Assembly: GCF_028288205.1 (NCBI RefSeq)
Contig: NZ_JAQBOD010000011.1
Span: 1 to 64,000, forward strand
DNA length: 64,000 bases
DNA from: Mucilaginibacter sp.
GTDB taxonomy: Bacteria > Bacteroidota > Bacteroidia > Sphingobacteriales > Sphingobacteriaceae
Direction of reading: 5' to 3'
Part shown: piece after piece, positions 34,596 to 43,905 of the stretch
Layout of the letters: every line of letters starts with the position of its first letter
Numbering within the stretch: position 1 is the stretch's first letter
Made by a program: the position numbers and the translations under genes
The notes under the pieces: generated by a model
What the model was told of the DNA's origin: nothing
The model's database searches: none
What the model saw: the letters and a program-made list of their open reading frames with translations, nothing else

Positions 34596-35108
34596 ATGAA
34601 AACATTAGCATTAATATTCGCCCTGTTATTTGTAACGAGTGCATCATCAGTGTATGACTTTAAATTGAAGACCATTGATGGTAAAAACTTCTCCCTGTCA
34701 AAATACAAAGGCAAAAAATTATTGATCGTTAACACAGCTTCAAAATGCGGGTTTACCAAACAATATGCCGACCTGCAAAAACTATCAGAACTATACAAAG
34801 ATAAGGTAGTGGTAGTAGGTTTCCCGGCTAATAATTTTGGCGGACAAGAGCCGGGCACCAATCAGGATATTAAATCATTTTGCAAGGATAATTTTTCGGT
34901 TACTTTCCCAATGAGTGGTAAGGTAAGCGTTTTAGGCTTAGATATTGACCCATTGTTCCAATATTTAACAACCGCGGAAAACCCTGATTTTACCGGCGAC
35001 GTTAAATGGAACTTCGAGAAATTTTTGATAGATGAAAATGGCAAGTTAATACACCGTTACCGTTCAAAGGTTACTCCTTTAGATCCGGCTATTACCAGCC
35101 AGCTTTAG
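34596..35108 (+). CDS. Exported glutathione peroxidase (Cys type)
   Basis: 170 residues with an N-terminal signal-like helix (MKTLALIFALLFVTSASS). The peroxidatic residue is cysteine in NTASKCGFTKQYADLQKL; the Gln and Trp of the catalytic tetrad are in FPANNFGGQEPGTN and VKWNFEKFLID. It reduces peroxides, probably with thioredoxin rather than glutathione as in most bacterial Cys homologues. The signal peptide suggests periplasmic location. A clear terminator follows. Confidence 0.93.
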   Translation: MKTLALIFALLFVTSASSVYDFKLKTIDGKNFSLSKYKGKKLLIVNTASKCGFTKQYADLQKLSELYKDKVVVVGFPANNFGGQEPGTNQDIKSFCKDNFSVTFPMSGKVSVLGLDIDPLFQYLTTAENPDFTGDVKWNFEKFLIDENGKLIHRYRSKVTPLDPAITSQL

Positions 35109-35123
35109 GTTTAACAAATAAAC

Positions 35124-35158
35124 AAAAAACGCCCTGAAATCCCGGGGCGTTTTTGTTT
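35124..35158. terminator. Bidirectional terminator after the glutathione peroxidase gene
   Basis: AAAAACGCCC pairs with GGGGCGTTTTT around TGAAATCCC, with A and T runs on the two sides. It can serve the plus-strand peroxidase gene and, less directly, the minus-strand TetR gene. Confidence 0.8.
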
Positions 35159-35219
35159 TCAAATAATTTGGGCGGATGTTGTAGGCTGACTGCCTAAAAG
35201 TTTTAAGGTTAATTTGCTA

Positions 35220-35786
35220 TTACATATACTTCATCATATCCCACACCATTTCATAGCTATCATTAATTGTTTTTTCGTGCAAAGCAGGTGTAAATTCACC
35301 GGATGTAAGATAGTGGTAAATACCATATACCTGGCCATTAAATAGTGCAATGATAAGATCGGGATCTTGTTGTTTCAGCAATTTTCTCTTTACGCCTTCT
35401 TCAATAAAATCTGCATAAATTATTGTCTGTTGCTTCAATACCTCCTTTGGCACTTGTGCTAAATGCGGAGAAAAATTGAATTGCTGGATGTAATAAAATT
35501 TATCCGGATTACTAAGTGCCCAATGAACCGACTGGATAAAAATATTCCTGAATTTGTCTGTTATAAAGCCCGGGCCGCTTATAATTGGCAATATATAATT
35601 AGCCTGCTCTTCTTTTAATTGATTATAAAGGGAAACTATTAGTTCTTCTTTTGTTTTATAGTGATAAAACAAAGTGCCGTTTGCCACCGCAGCTTCTATT
35701 GCTATTTTAGCAGTTGGGGTTCCGTCAAAACCATTCGCTACGAATAAACGCAGTGCGGCAGATAGGATTTGCTGTTTCTTGTCCAA
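35220..35786 (-). CDS. TetR/AcrR-family regulator
   Basis: 188 residues. N-terminal HTH: KKQQILSAALRLFVANGFDGTPTAKIAIEAAVANGTLFYHYKTKEELIVSLY is the classical TetR DNA-binding domain. The C-terminal ligand domain is aromatic-rich (FYYIQQFNFSPHLAQVP). It lies just upstream of the mlaE-mlaF-mlaD operon in map order but is read in the same direction after it, so it could be the distal gene of that operon or independent. A perfect 14-bp palindrome precedes its start. Confidence 0.9.
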   Translation of the reverse strand: MDKKQQILSAALRLFVANGFDGTPTAKIAIEAAVANGTLFYHYKTKEELIVSLYNQLKEEQANYILPIISGPGFITDKFRNIFIQSVHWALSNPDKFYYIQQFNFSPHLAQVPKEVLKQQTIIYADFIEEGVKRKLLKQQDPDLIIALFNGQVYGIYHYLTSGEFTPALHEKTINDSYEMVWDMMKYM

Positions 35787-35793
35787 TTTACAA

Positions 35794-35807
35794 ACTGATT
35801 AATCAGT
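35794..35807. promoter_or_regulatory. Probable TetR operator palindrome
   Basis: ACTGATTAATCAGT is a perfect palindrome 8 bp upstream of the tetR start codon, a typical autoregulatory operator position. Confidence 0.6.
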
Positions 35808-35863
35808 CTATAAACATAAAGAATTAATCCCATTTATATATCAGGCCCTTATTATCTTTACGT

Positions 35864-36622
35864 TTATTGCTTTTGTGGCTTTGGTGCTGCTTCCTGAGTT
35901 TTCTTTATCGAGTCTTGTTTTGCTTTAGCGGCCTTCTTCTTTTTATTAAAGAATCCTTTTAACAGGAAGTTGCTCTGGGCAGCTTTTAGGTCCTCGTTTA
36001 ATGTAGCACTGGTTTTATGTACATTTTGCATGGTTGTTTTTGCCTGCGTAACCGTCTTCTCCATTTCGCGCGCCATCTTATCATTATTTAATAATCGGCT
36101 CAGGCTACCCTTGCCCGTGTTTATTTTAGCTACTATTTGCGCCATGTTGTCAATAAGCGAGCCCGCATTATCTTCTATTTTGGTTAATTTAGCAATTATC
36201 TTGTCTACATCAATCGGGTTAATGGAATTTATCTGATCGCCATCTTTTACCATCGCTGTTGAAGTTGCACCGCCCGGCATCAACACTACCAGCTTATCGC
36301 CCATTAAACCATCACTGCCAATACTCATTTTCGAGTCTTTTTTAATGAATTTTTTTACATCATCGTTAATATTAAGTATTACCCTTACTGCGGTGTCGTT
36401 AATTATTTCAATATCATTAACCACCCCAACATTTATGCCGGCAAAGCGTACGTTATTGCCTATCTGTAAGCCATTTACGTTTTTAAACACGCCGCTTATC
36501 TTAAAAGTCGCGCTGAACAGGCTTTTTTGATTACCTATAAAAAATACTGCCGCTATTAGTACCAACAGGCCAATAAAAGTAAATAAACCTATTTTTAATT
36601 TCTGTGAAGAAGTAGTTTTCAT
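35864..36622 (-). CDS. mlaD: MlaD/MCE-family phospholipid-transport substrate-binding protein
   Basis: 252 residues. One N-terminal transmembrane helix (LKIGLFTFIGLLVLIAAVFFIG) and the MCE domain VFKNVNGLQIGNNVRFAGINVGVVNDIEI ... SKMSIGSDGLMGDKLVVLMPG. A helical and basic tail follows (KKKKAAKAKQDSIKK). It forms the periplasmic hexameric ring that receives lipids. It overlaps mlaF by four bases and the order mlaE-mlaF-mlaD on the minus strand makes a complete core transporter; no mlaB or mlaC is nearby. Confidence 0.9.
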   Translation of the reverse strand: MKTTSSQKLKIGLFTFIGLLVLIAAVFFIGNQKSLFSATFKISGVFKNVNGLQIGNNVRFAGINVGVVNDIEIINDTAVRVILNINDDVKKFIKKDSKMSIGSDGLMGDKLVVLMPGGATSTAMVKDGDQINSINPIDVDKIIAKLTKIEDNAGSLIDNMAQIVAKINTGKGSLSRLLNNDKMAREMEKTVTQAKTTMQNVHKTSATLNEDLKAAQSNFLLKGFFNKKKKAAKAKQDSIKKTQEAAPKPQKQ

Positions 36623-37404
36623 GATATATCTTTAAAAAATAACTGTACAATTTTGTTTTTTGATTTCTTCAGGCTATCAAAAGTGCCTTCTTCTATATAT
36701 TTCCCATCGTCCATAATTACAACGCGGTCTGCCGTAATGCGTGCGCATTCCATATCGTGCGTTATAATAATTGATGTTGTTTTATATTTCTTTTGCATAT
36801 TTAATATCAGCTCGCTTATCTCGCGCGAGGTGATGGGGTCAAGGCCCGTAGTGGGCTCATCATAAAGCATTATCTCTGGGTTTATAATAAGCGTGCGTGC
36901 CAGACCAGCTCTTTTACGCATACCGCCAGACAGGTCAGACGGCAACTTATCAATCGCGTCTTCCAGGCCCACACTATCCAGTACCTCTTCGACCCGCTTA
37001 TCAAGTTCGGCTTGGTCATCTATTTTTAATACCCTTGTTAATGGAAATTCCAGATTTTCTCTAACCGTCATGGAATCATACAGGGCCCCGCTTTGAAACA
37101 GGAAGCCGATCTTCATCCGCAGTTCTTTTAGTTCTTCATCATCCATTTCGGCAACCTCGGCTCCCAATACCTTTAATGTACCATCATCGGGTATAAGCAT
37201 CCCAACTATACATTGTATCATAACTGATTTTCCTACTCCAGACCGACCTAAAATCACCACGTTCTCACCACGTTTTACCTCCAGGTTTATATCCTTTAAA
37301 ACCTCGTTGCTTCCAAATGCTTTTTTAAGGTCTTTTATCTCAATAACTACCTCGTTATTGCCTTTTATTTGTTTGGGCTCCGCTATTGTTTTTTCTTCTT
37401 CCAT
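36619..37404 (-). CDS. mlaF: MlaF-type ABC transporter ATP-binding protein
   Basis: 261 residues. Walker A GRSGVGKSVMIQ, Q-loop FQSGALYDSMTVRENLEFPL, signature LSGGMRKRAGLARTLI, Walker B IMLYDEPTTGLDPITS, and switch histidine IIITHDMEC. The combination of SGGMRKR and TVREN is typical of MlaF. It powers retrograde or anterograde phospholipid movement between inner and outer membrane. About 18 extra N-terminal residues are polar. Confidence 0.93.
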   Translation of the reverse strand: MEEEKTIAEPKQIKGNNEVVIEIKDLKKAFGSNEVLKDINLEVKRGENVVILGRSGVGKSVMIQCIVGMLIPDDGTLKVLGAEVAEMDDEELKELRMKIGFLFQSGALYDSMTVRENLEFPLTRVLKIDDQAELDKRVEEVLDSVGLEDAIDKLPSDLSGGMRKRAGLARTLIINPEIMLYDEPTTGLDPITSREISELILNMQKKYKTTSIIITHDMECARITADRVVIMDDGKYIEEGTFDSLKKSKNKIVQLFFKDIS

Positions 37405-37409
37405 AATTA

Positions 37410-38186
37410 TTAATAAAATAACAAACTGGTTATCTGTACGGCAATGGCATCAATAACAAATATCCACAGCGATGCGGTAACCACGGCCGAGTTTGCAGCC
37501 AATCCTACACTCTCTGTGCCTTTGCTGGAGTGGAAGCCTTTATAGCAACCCACAAAGCCAATGGCCATGCCAAAAAATATAGTTTTAATAAAAGCAGGTA
37601 AAAAATCGGTATAATCAAGTGAGGCTACTACTTTGGTAGCGTATAGCGATAGGCTGATATGATCGCGAAGGTTTAAGGCGAGGAAGCCCCCAAACAGGCC
37701 TATTACATCGCCTAATACAGATAATATGGGTACCATTATGGTTGTTGCCAGTATGCGTGTAACAACCAGGTACTGCAGTGGGTTTGCACCGGATACATCC
37801 ATGGCATCCAATTGCTCCGAAACTTTCATGCTGCCCAATTCGGCACCAATACTTGAGGCTATTTTACCTGCACATATTATGGCAATGATAACCGGGCCAA
37901 TTTCGCGAACAAAAGATACGGAAAGTGTTTTGGGCAGCATGCTTGCCGCGCCAAACGCTACAAGGGTGGGCCTTAATTGTACTATTAAAACCACACCCAT
38001 TATAAAGGAAGTAATACCTACCAGCATAAACGACCGGTAACCTATTTCATAACATTGCCTTACAAACTCTGACCATTCAAAACCGCCAACAAAAATATTT
38101 TTAAGGAAACGGGTAAAAAATGACACCTGCTCACCAATGTCTTCCAGCCACTTTCTCCAGCCGGGTATAATAATCTCTTCTGCCAT
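37410..38186 (-). CDS. mlaE: MlaE-type ABC transporter permease
   Basis: 258 residues with about five membrane segments. Motifs of the MlaE/TGD1 family: LVGITSFIMGVVLIVQ, FVREIGPVIIAIICAGKIASSIGAELGSMKVSEQLDAMDVSGANPLQYLVVTRI, and GFVGCYKGFHSSKGTESVGLAANSAVV. First gene of the operon; mlaF starts 5 bp after its stop. Confidence 0.93.
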   Translation of the reverse strand: MAEEIIIPGWRKWLEDIGEQVSFFTRFLKNIFVGGFEWSEFVRQCYEIGYRSFMLVGITSFIMGVVLIVQLRPTLVAFGAASMLPKTLSVSFVREIGPVIIAIICAGKIASSIGAELGSMKVSEQLDAMDVSGANPLQYLVVTRILATTIMVPILSVLGDVIGLFGGFLALNLRDHISLSLYATKVVASLDYTDFLPAFIKTIFFGMAIGFVGCYKGFHSSKGTESVGLAANSAVVTASLWIFVIDAIAVQITSLLFY

Positions 38187-38266
38187 GGTTTGTATTATTA
38201 ATTGTATACAACAGGTTTTGCCCTGTTGTTAGCGCTCAATAAACTTACCCGGCAGGTATATCTGGT

Positions 38267-38977
38267 TTATAGCATTGGTACGTCAATTATAAGTAATCGG
38301 GTATTTGCCTGGGCATCAATAGTAATTGAACTGGTATCATAAACACCCAATGCGTCCTTTTTGTTTAAAACCTGGTCGTTTATTTTTATAGCGCCATCTA
38401 AAACAAACATGTATGCGCCATTTCCGGCTGTTTTAATATCATAGTTTATTGACTTGCCTGCTTCAAACTCGCCTATAGAAAAAGTGGCGTCCTGGTTTAT
38501 CCATAAGGCGTCAATGTTTTTATCGCCGGTTACCAGGGTGGTAAACTCATTGGGCTTAAAAGAATCAGTAAAGTTTCGTTGATCGTACCTTGGCTCAATG
38601 TTTCTGTGTTTTGGAAACAACCATATCTGCAAAGTATTTGCAGCTTCGGTAGCAGAATGATTATATTCTGAGTGTTCAATGCCGGTACCTGCCGACATTA
38701 CCTGCACTTCGCCGGCATTTATTACGCCTGTATTACCCATGCTATCTTTATGTTCAAGCGCGCCATGTAATGGAATAGTAATAATTTCCATATTATCATG
38801 AGGGTGTGTACCAAAGCCTGTACCACCGGCTATAATATCGTCATTTAATACCCTTAATGCACCAAAATGCACTTTCTCAGGATTATAATACGGACCAAAG
38901 CTGAATGAAAAATTAGCCTTTAACCATCCGTGGTCGCTTGTTCCCCGCTCATTGGCAGGATAAAATATACTTTTCAT
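38267..38977 (-). CDS. Pirin family protein (bicupin)
   Basis: 236 residues. The first cupin contains the metal ligands HPHDNMEIITIPLHGALEHKDSMGN and EHSEYNHS; the second cupin begins at about 150 and lacks a metal site. Bacterial pirins include quercetin dioxygenases and regulators of central metabolism; which applies here is not clear. Single gene, divergent from the NAD(P)-binding protein gene. Confidence 0.92.
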   Translation of the reverse strand: MKSIFYPANERGTSDHGWLKANFSFSFGPYYNPEKVHFGALRVLNDDIIAGGTGFGTHPHDNMEIITIPLHGALEHKDSMGNTGVINAGEVQVMSAGTGIEHSEYNHSATEAANTLQIWLFPKHRNIEPRYDQRNFTDSFKPNEFTTLVTGDKNIDALWINQDATFSIGEFEAGKSINYDIKTAGNGAYMFVLDGAIKINDQVLNKKDALGVYDTSSITIDAQANTRLLIIDVPML

Positions 38978-39060
38978 AATATCAAATTTATATGTTTAAA
39001 CATACAATATTTATTCCAATAATTAATTATGCGTATTTTTGCAAAAAAACATAGCTTTAA

Positions 39061-39720
39061 ATGACAAAAAAAGCAATTATAGTTGGTGCAAGCGGACTAA
39101 TTGGCAGTAATTTGTTAGCAATGCTATCAACTCAACCCAACTATGGTGAAATTTTAATAATAGCCCGAAAAAAAACCCGGACAAATAATATTAAAGTTAC
39201 CCAATTAATAATTGAATTTGCGCATTTGGAACGCTATGCCAAATCAATAACAGGTAGCGTTATATTTTGTTGCTTAGGCTCGACAAGGAATGAAACACCT
39301 GATTTAGATGAATATAGAAAAATAGATCATGACTATCCGGTTAAACTGGCAGAAATAGCCTTAAAAAATGGAATTGAACAATATCATTTAGTTTCATCAA
39401 TAGGTGCAGATGCCGGATCATCAAACTTTTATTTAAGGATGAAAGGTGAAACAGAGGAAGATATAAATAAAATTGGCTTAAAAAGCTTGCATATTTATCA
39501 GCCGTCGGTGTTAATGGGATACAGGCAAAGTGCAAGGCGCTTAGAAGATATCATTATATTTTTTATGAAAATAACAAGTCCGCTTTTATTGGGACGGCTA
39601 AAAAAATATAGGGCTATATCTGCAAACAGTGTAGCTAAGACCATTTTTAAACAATCATTAAAAAATCAAACAGGCGTATTTACTTATACATCTGATAAAA
39701 TAAAACAACTATCTAAATAA
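39061..39720 (+). CDS. NAD(P)-binding oxidoreductase-like protein (atypical SDR)
   Basis: 219 residues. Rossmann motif IIVGASGLIGSNLLAML, then VIFCCLGSTRNETPDLDEYRKIDHDYPVKLAEIALKNG and FYLRMKGETEEDINKIGLKSLHIYQPSVLMGYRQ, resembling the HTATIP2/TIP30-like atypical short-chain dehydrogenases. No clear YxxxK active site, so it may bind NADPH without being a classical dehydrogenase. Notably AT-rich. It precedes the ABC-F gene by 10 bp. Confidence 0.85.
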   Translation: MTKKAIIVGASGLIGSNLLAMLSTQPNYGEILIIARKKTRTNNIKVTQLIIEFAHLERYAKSITGSVIFCCLGSTRNETPDLDEYRKIDHDYPVKLAEIALKNGIEQYHLVSSIGADAGSSNFYLRMKGETEEDINKIGLKSLHIYQPSVLMGYRQSARRLEDIIIFFMKITSPLLLGRLKKYRAISANSVAKTIFKQSLKNQTGVFTYTSDKIKQLSK

Positions 39721-39730
39721 AAAACAAATA

Positions 39731-41605
39731 GTGAGTACATATATATCCGCCGAGAATCTTGGCCATCAGTTCCATGATAATTGGCTTTTTAAAAATATTA
39801 CTATAGGCATTAATCGGGGGCGTCGTGTTGCACTGGTGGGCATTAATGGTGCAGGCAAATCTACCCTGTTAAAGCTTTTGGCCGGCCAGTTTTTGCCTAC
39901 CGAGGGCAAGGTTGTGCAAACCAAGGACCTGCGCATGGGTTACCTGGAGCAAGATCCCGGTTTTAAAGACGCGGTGACTATAAGCGATTACATTTTTCAT
40001 GCAGATAATGTGCAACAACAAGCAATCCGGAAATATGAAGAGCTATTAGAGAACGACCCGGAAAATGCAAAGGCGCTTGATCTGGTAATGGAAGAGTTAA
40101 GCGAGGTTGATGCCTGGGAATATGAATATAAGATCAAAACCATTTTAGGACGATTGGATATTCATCATTTAAATCAAAGTATTAACACCTTATCGGGCGG
40201 GCAAAAGAAACGTTTGGCATTAGCCAAACTGCTTATTGAGGACCCTGATCTGTATATTTTAGATGAACCAACCAATCACCTCGATATAGATACAATAGAG
40301 TGGTTAGAAAAATTGCTTACAGATGGCTCGAAAACTATATTAATGGTTACGCACGACAGGTATTTCCTGGATAATGTTTGTAATGAGATATTAGAGATTG
40401 ATCGGGGTAAAATAATACCCTACGTAGGTAATTACGGCTATTATTTGGAGCGCAAGGCCGAGCGCGAAGCATCTGATGAAGCAACATTTCAGAAAAACTC
40501 TAATTTGTTACGAAAGGAATTAGAATGGATGCGCCGTCAACCCAAGGCCCGTGGCACTAAATCTAAGGCAAGGATAGATGCGTTTTATGACCTGGAATCG
40601 AAAACACAAAACAATGGCCCAAAACTGAATGTAGAATTAAGTGTTAAAACAGCACGCCAGGGCAATAAGATCATGGAAATACATGGTATAAGCAAAGCCT
40701 TTAATGGTGTTACTTATATCGATCACTTTAATTATGTATTTAAAAAGGGCGACCGCATTGGCTTAGCCGGAAAAAACGGCAGCGGCAAATCAACCTTATT
40801 GAATATGATAACCGGCGGCTTAATGCCCGATAGCGGATTTATACAAAAAGGCGAAACCACCGTTTTGGGTTATTTCCACCAATCGGGTATTACATTTAAG
40901 GAGGATGAGCGCGTTATTGATATCGTAAAAAACGTTGCAGAGTTTATTACAATGGCCGACGGAAAGATGATTTCGGCTTCGGCATTGCTTACCTTCTTCC
41001 TTTTCCCTCCGGCCAAACAATATGGGTTTATATCCAAACTAAGTGGTGGCGAGAAAAAAAGGCTGCAATTAATGAGCATCCTGATGAAAAACCCTAACTT
41101 TTTAATACTGGATGAGCCAACAAATGATTTAGATATTGATACTTTAAATGTGCTGGAAGAGTTTTTAACTAACTATGGTGGTGTGTTAATGATCGTATCG
41201 CACGACAGGTATTTGTTAGATAAGCTAACCGACCAGCTATTTATTGTTGAAGAAAAAGGCAAGGTTAAAATATATAACGGCAATTATTCGTCTTATAGAT
41301 TAGAGCAGGAAGAAGAAAAACAACAAAACAAGGCAGATAAAGCTGCCGGTATTGTTGCACAGCCAACCCCTGTTATTACTAAAAACAAGTTAAGCTTCAA
41401 AGAACAGAAAGAGTTGGATACCCTGGATAAAGAAATAGCAGCTCTTGAACAGGAGATAAAAACACAGAACGAAAAACTTAATTCGGGCGCGGCAGACAAC
41501 AATGTCATTATTGAGATAGCAGAAAAGATAACTACGCTAAATAGCAGACTTGATGAAAAAAGCATGCGCTGGATTGAGCTAACTGAACTAAGAGAAGCCA
41601 AATGA
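39731..41605 (+). CDS. ABC-F family ATPase (Uup-like)
   Basis: 624 residues starting with GTG. Two ABC domains: Walker A GINGAGKSTLLK and GKNGSGKSTLLN, signatures LSGGQKKRLALAK and LSGGEKKRLQLMS, Walker B LYILDEPTNHLDI and FLILDEPTNDLDI. The linker holds RKELEWMRRQPKARGTKSKARI, and the C-terminal coiled coil (about 555-624) is Uup-like. ABC-F proteins act on the ribosome to resolve stalled states; no membrane domain is present. Its stop overlaps the following small membrane-protein gene by four bases. Confidence 0.93.
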   Translation: MSTYISAENLGHQFHDNWLFKNITIGINRGRRVALVGINGAGKSTLLKLLAGQFLPTEGKVVQTKDLRMGYLEQDPGFKDAVTISDYIFHADNVQQQAIRKYEELLENDPENAKALDLVMEELSEVDAWEYEYKIKTILGRLDIHHLNQSINTLSGGQKKRLALAKLLIEDPDLYILDEPTNHLDIDTIEWLEKLLTDGSKTILMVTHDRYFLDNVCNEILEIDRGKIIPYVGNYGYYLERKAEREASDEATFQKNSNLLRKELEWMRRQPKARGTKSKARIDAFYDLESKTQNNGPKLNVELSVKTARQGNKIMEIHGISKAFNGVTYIDHFNYVFKKGDRIGLAGKNGSGKSTLLNMITGGLMPDSGFIQKGETTVLGYFHQSGITFKEDERVIDIVKNVAEFITMADGKMISASALLTFFLFPPAKQYGFISKLSGGEKKRLQLMSILMKNPNFLILDEPTNDLDIDTLNVLEEFLTNYGGVLMIVSHDRYLLDKLTDQLFIVEEKGKVKIYNGNYSSYRLEQEEEKQQNKADKAAGIVAQPTPVITKNKLSFKEQKELDTLDKEIAALEQEIKTQNEKLNSGAADNNVIIEIAEKITTLNSRLDEKSMRWIELTELREAK

Positions 41606-41853
41606 AAGCATCGGATATTATTGCATCATTAGGCGTAATGCTATTATTAATAGCGTTTTTATTAAATTTATACAAGAAAATACAGGCAACAAGCAGGGCT
41701 TATTGTTTTATGAATTTTATAGGAGCGGCGCTTTGCGGCCTCTCCTCTTATATGATAAGCTTCTATCCTTTTGTTATTTTAGAAAGCATTTGGGCGGGGT
41801 TTGCATTGGTATCATTCTTTAATGTTCCACGTGGAACACCGGAAAATGAATAA
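41602..41853 (+). CDS. Small membrane protein, CBU_0592 family
   Basis: 83 residues with two to three transmembrane helices ([58 protein letters not shown]). This matches the CBU_0592-like family of unknown function. The C-terminal [10 protein letters not shown] is encoded by the first parS palindrome (41823-41838), so the parS site is partly inside the gene. Translationally coupled to the ABC-F gene. Confidence 0.82.
   Translation: MKASDIIASLGVMLLLIAFLLNLYKKIQATSRAYCFMNFIGAALCGLSSYMISFYPFVILESIWAGFALVSFFNVPRGTPENE
41823..41838. other. parS-type centromere site 1
   Basis: TGTTCCACGTGGAACA, a perfect 16-bp palindrome fitting the bacterial parS consensus TGTTnCACGTGnAACA bound by ParB. Lies within the end of the small membrane-protein gene. 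Confidence 0.88.
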
Positions 41854-41864
41854 ATAAAATCAAA

Positions 41865-41880
41865 TGTTCCACGTGGAACA
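41865..41880. other. parS-type centromere site 2
   Basis: Second exact TGTTCCACGTGGAACA, 42 bp after the first. Confidence 0.88.
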
Positions 41881-41903
41881 TTTGCAAAAAAGAAAACATA
41901 GTA

Positions 41904-41919
41904 TGTTCCACGTGGAACA
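41904..41919. other. parS-type centromere site 3
   Basis: Third exact TGTTCCACGTGGAACA, 39 bp after the second and ending 11 bp before the mnmG start codon; bound ParB could repress mnmG. Confidence 0.88.
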
Positions 41920-41930
41920 CGGAGGTTAAA

Positions 41931-43793
41931 ATGTTTAAGAAATACGATGTAATTGTAGTGGGTGCCGGCCATGCCGGATGCGAGGCGGCTGCGGCGGCAG
42001 CCAACTTGGGCTCGTCTGTTTTATTGGTTACCATGAACATGGGTACCATTGCGCAGATGAGTTGTAACCCGGCTATGGGCGGTGTTGCCAAAGGGCAAAT
42101 AGTGCGCGAGATTGATGCAATGGGTGGTTATTCGGGTATAATAACCGATAAAACATCCATACAGTTTAGGATGCTCAACTTATCTAAAGGACCGGCAATG
42201 TGGAGCCCGCGCGCTCAAAGCGATCGCATGCGCTTTGCGGAAGAATGGCGCCTGGCACTGGAAAGAACGGTCAATGTTGATTTTTGGCAGGATACCGTAA
42301 ACTCATTATTGGTAACAAATAATACCATTAAGGGCGTACGCACCTCGCTCGGAATAGAGATAGAAGCGGATGCAGTGGTTCTAACTAACGGTACTTTTTT
42401 AAATGGCATCATACACATTGGCGAAAAGAAATTTGGCGGTGGCCGTACGGCAGAGAAGGCAGCAACCGGTTTAACCGAACAATTGGTGACATTGGGATTT
42501 GAATCGGGCAGAATGAAAACCGGCACCCCTCCACGTGTTGATGGGAGAAGTTTGAACTACTCCTTAATGGAAGAGCAATGGGGCGATGAAGAACGGGGCA
42601 GATTCTCTTACACCGATGTGGAACAGATACAAGAACAGCGGTGCTGCTGGATAACCTATACCAATACCAAAGTACACGAAACACTGAAAGAAGGCTTTGA
42701 AAAATCGCCTATGTTTACCGGGCGCATTAAGGGTTTGGGGCCGAGGTACTGCCCTTCTATAGAAGATAAGATTAACCGTTTTGCTGAGCGCGAACGTCAT
42801 CAGATATTTGTAGAGCCTGAGGGATTGAATACGGTGGAGATATATGTAAATGGTTTCTCTACGTCCCTTCCTGAAGATGTACAATACAAAGCATTAACCC
42901 AGATACCGGGATTTGAGACTGCAAAAATGTTTAGGCCGGGGTATGCTATAGAATATGATTACTTCCCGCCTACCCAGCTTGGTCTTACCTTAGAAACCAA
43001 ACTGGTAAACAATCTTTATTTTGCCGGGCAAATAAATGGCACCACCGGTTATGAAGAAGCGGCATCACAAGGATTTATCGCCGGCATAAACGCGCATCAA
43101 AAATTAAATGATAAACATGAGCTGATAATGAAAAGATCAGAATCATACATTGGTGTGTTGATTGATGACCTGGTAACCAAGGGCACTGAAGAGCCTTATA
43201 GAATGTTCACCTCGCGGGCCGAGCATCGTTTACTGTTGCGCCAGGATAATGCTGATATACGGCTAAGCCCTATCGGTCATGAGCTGGGGTTAATAAGTGA
43301 TGAGCGTTTGGATAAGGTAAAACAAAAAGTAAAAAATGCTGACGACATTGTTGCATATACCCGAACAAAATCAATTGACCAGGCAAGCGTTAATGGTTTG
43401 CTGGAAGAGTTAAATACCAGCGCTGTTTCACAAACAACAAAACTGTTTAATTTGTTGAGCCGTCCGCAGGTATCTATTGATGACCTGAAAAGAGTTGATC
43501 CAACTTTAGAAACATTTTTATCAGCCTATAATAAAGAAACTATTGAGCAGGCTGAAATAAAAATTAAATATGAGAGTTATTTTGAAAAAGAAATGGATAT
43601 TGTTGACCGCATGAAAAAAATGGAAGACAAAGAGATTAACCCGGATTTTAATTATCAGCAAATGCAATCCTTGTCAAAAGAAGCGCGCGAAAAACTAATG
43701 AAAATAAAACCACGTACTTTGGGTCAGGCATCACGCATTTCGGGGGTTTCACCGTCTGACATATCAGTTTTGATGGTGCACATGTCGAGATAG
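41931..43793 (+). CDS. mnmG: tRNA uridine-5-carboxymethylaminomethyl modification enzyme MnmG
   Basis: 620 residues, full length. FAD site [20 protein letters not shown]; family blocks [61 protein letters not shown], and [21 protein letters not shown]. With MnmE it makes cmnm5U at the wobble base of certain tRNAs. A GGAGG precedes the start, and three parS sites lie directly upstream. mnmG (gidA) is often close to the replication origin. Confidence 0.97.
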   Translation: MFKKYDVIVVGAGHAGCEAAAAAANLGSSVLLVTMNMGTIAQMSCNPAMGGVAKGQIVREIDAMGGYSGIITDKTSIQFRMLNLSKGPAMWSPRAQSDRMRFAEEWRLALERTVNVDFWQDTVNSLLVTNNTIKGVRTSLGIEIEADAVVLTNGTFLNGIIHIGEKKFGGGRTAEKAATGLTEQLVTLGFESGRMKTGTPPRVDGRSLNYSLMEEQWGDEERGRFSYTDVEQIQEQRCCWITYTNTKVHETLKEGFEKSPMFTGRIKGLGPRYCPSIEDKINRFAERERHQIFVEPEGLNTVEIYVNGFSTSLPEDVQYKALTQIPGFETAKMFRPGYAIEYDYFPPTQLGLTLETKLVNNLYFAGQINGTTGYEEAASQGFIAGINAHQKLNDKHELIMKRSESYIGVLIDDLVTKGTEEPYRMFTSRAEHRLLLRQDNADIRLSPIGHELGLISDERLDKVKQKVKNADDIVAYTRTKSIDQASVNGLLEELNTSAVSQTTKLFNLLSRPQVSIDDLKRVDPTLETFLSAYNKETIEQAEIKIKYESYFEKEMDIVDRMKKMEDKEINPDFNYQQMQSLSKEAREKLMKIKPRTLGQASRISGVSPSDISVLMVHMSR

Positions 43794-43905
43794 TATATAA
43801 GTTATTGTAGATCAATTAGTTAAAAAATATTAATTATAAGCCATTATTTTTAAATCTTAATGGTAATCCTTATAAAAAAATAAAAATCGTTTATTTCGCT
43901 TAAAA

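Noticed and set aside
34596-35108. Selenocysteine glutathione peroxidase
   Set aside because: The active site is TGC (Cys) in SKCGFT; no in-frame TGA or SECIS element is involved.
41763-42091. Minus-strand ORFs repeating the peptide FHVEH
   Set aside because: They are translations of the three parS palindromes in other frames, not genes.
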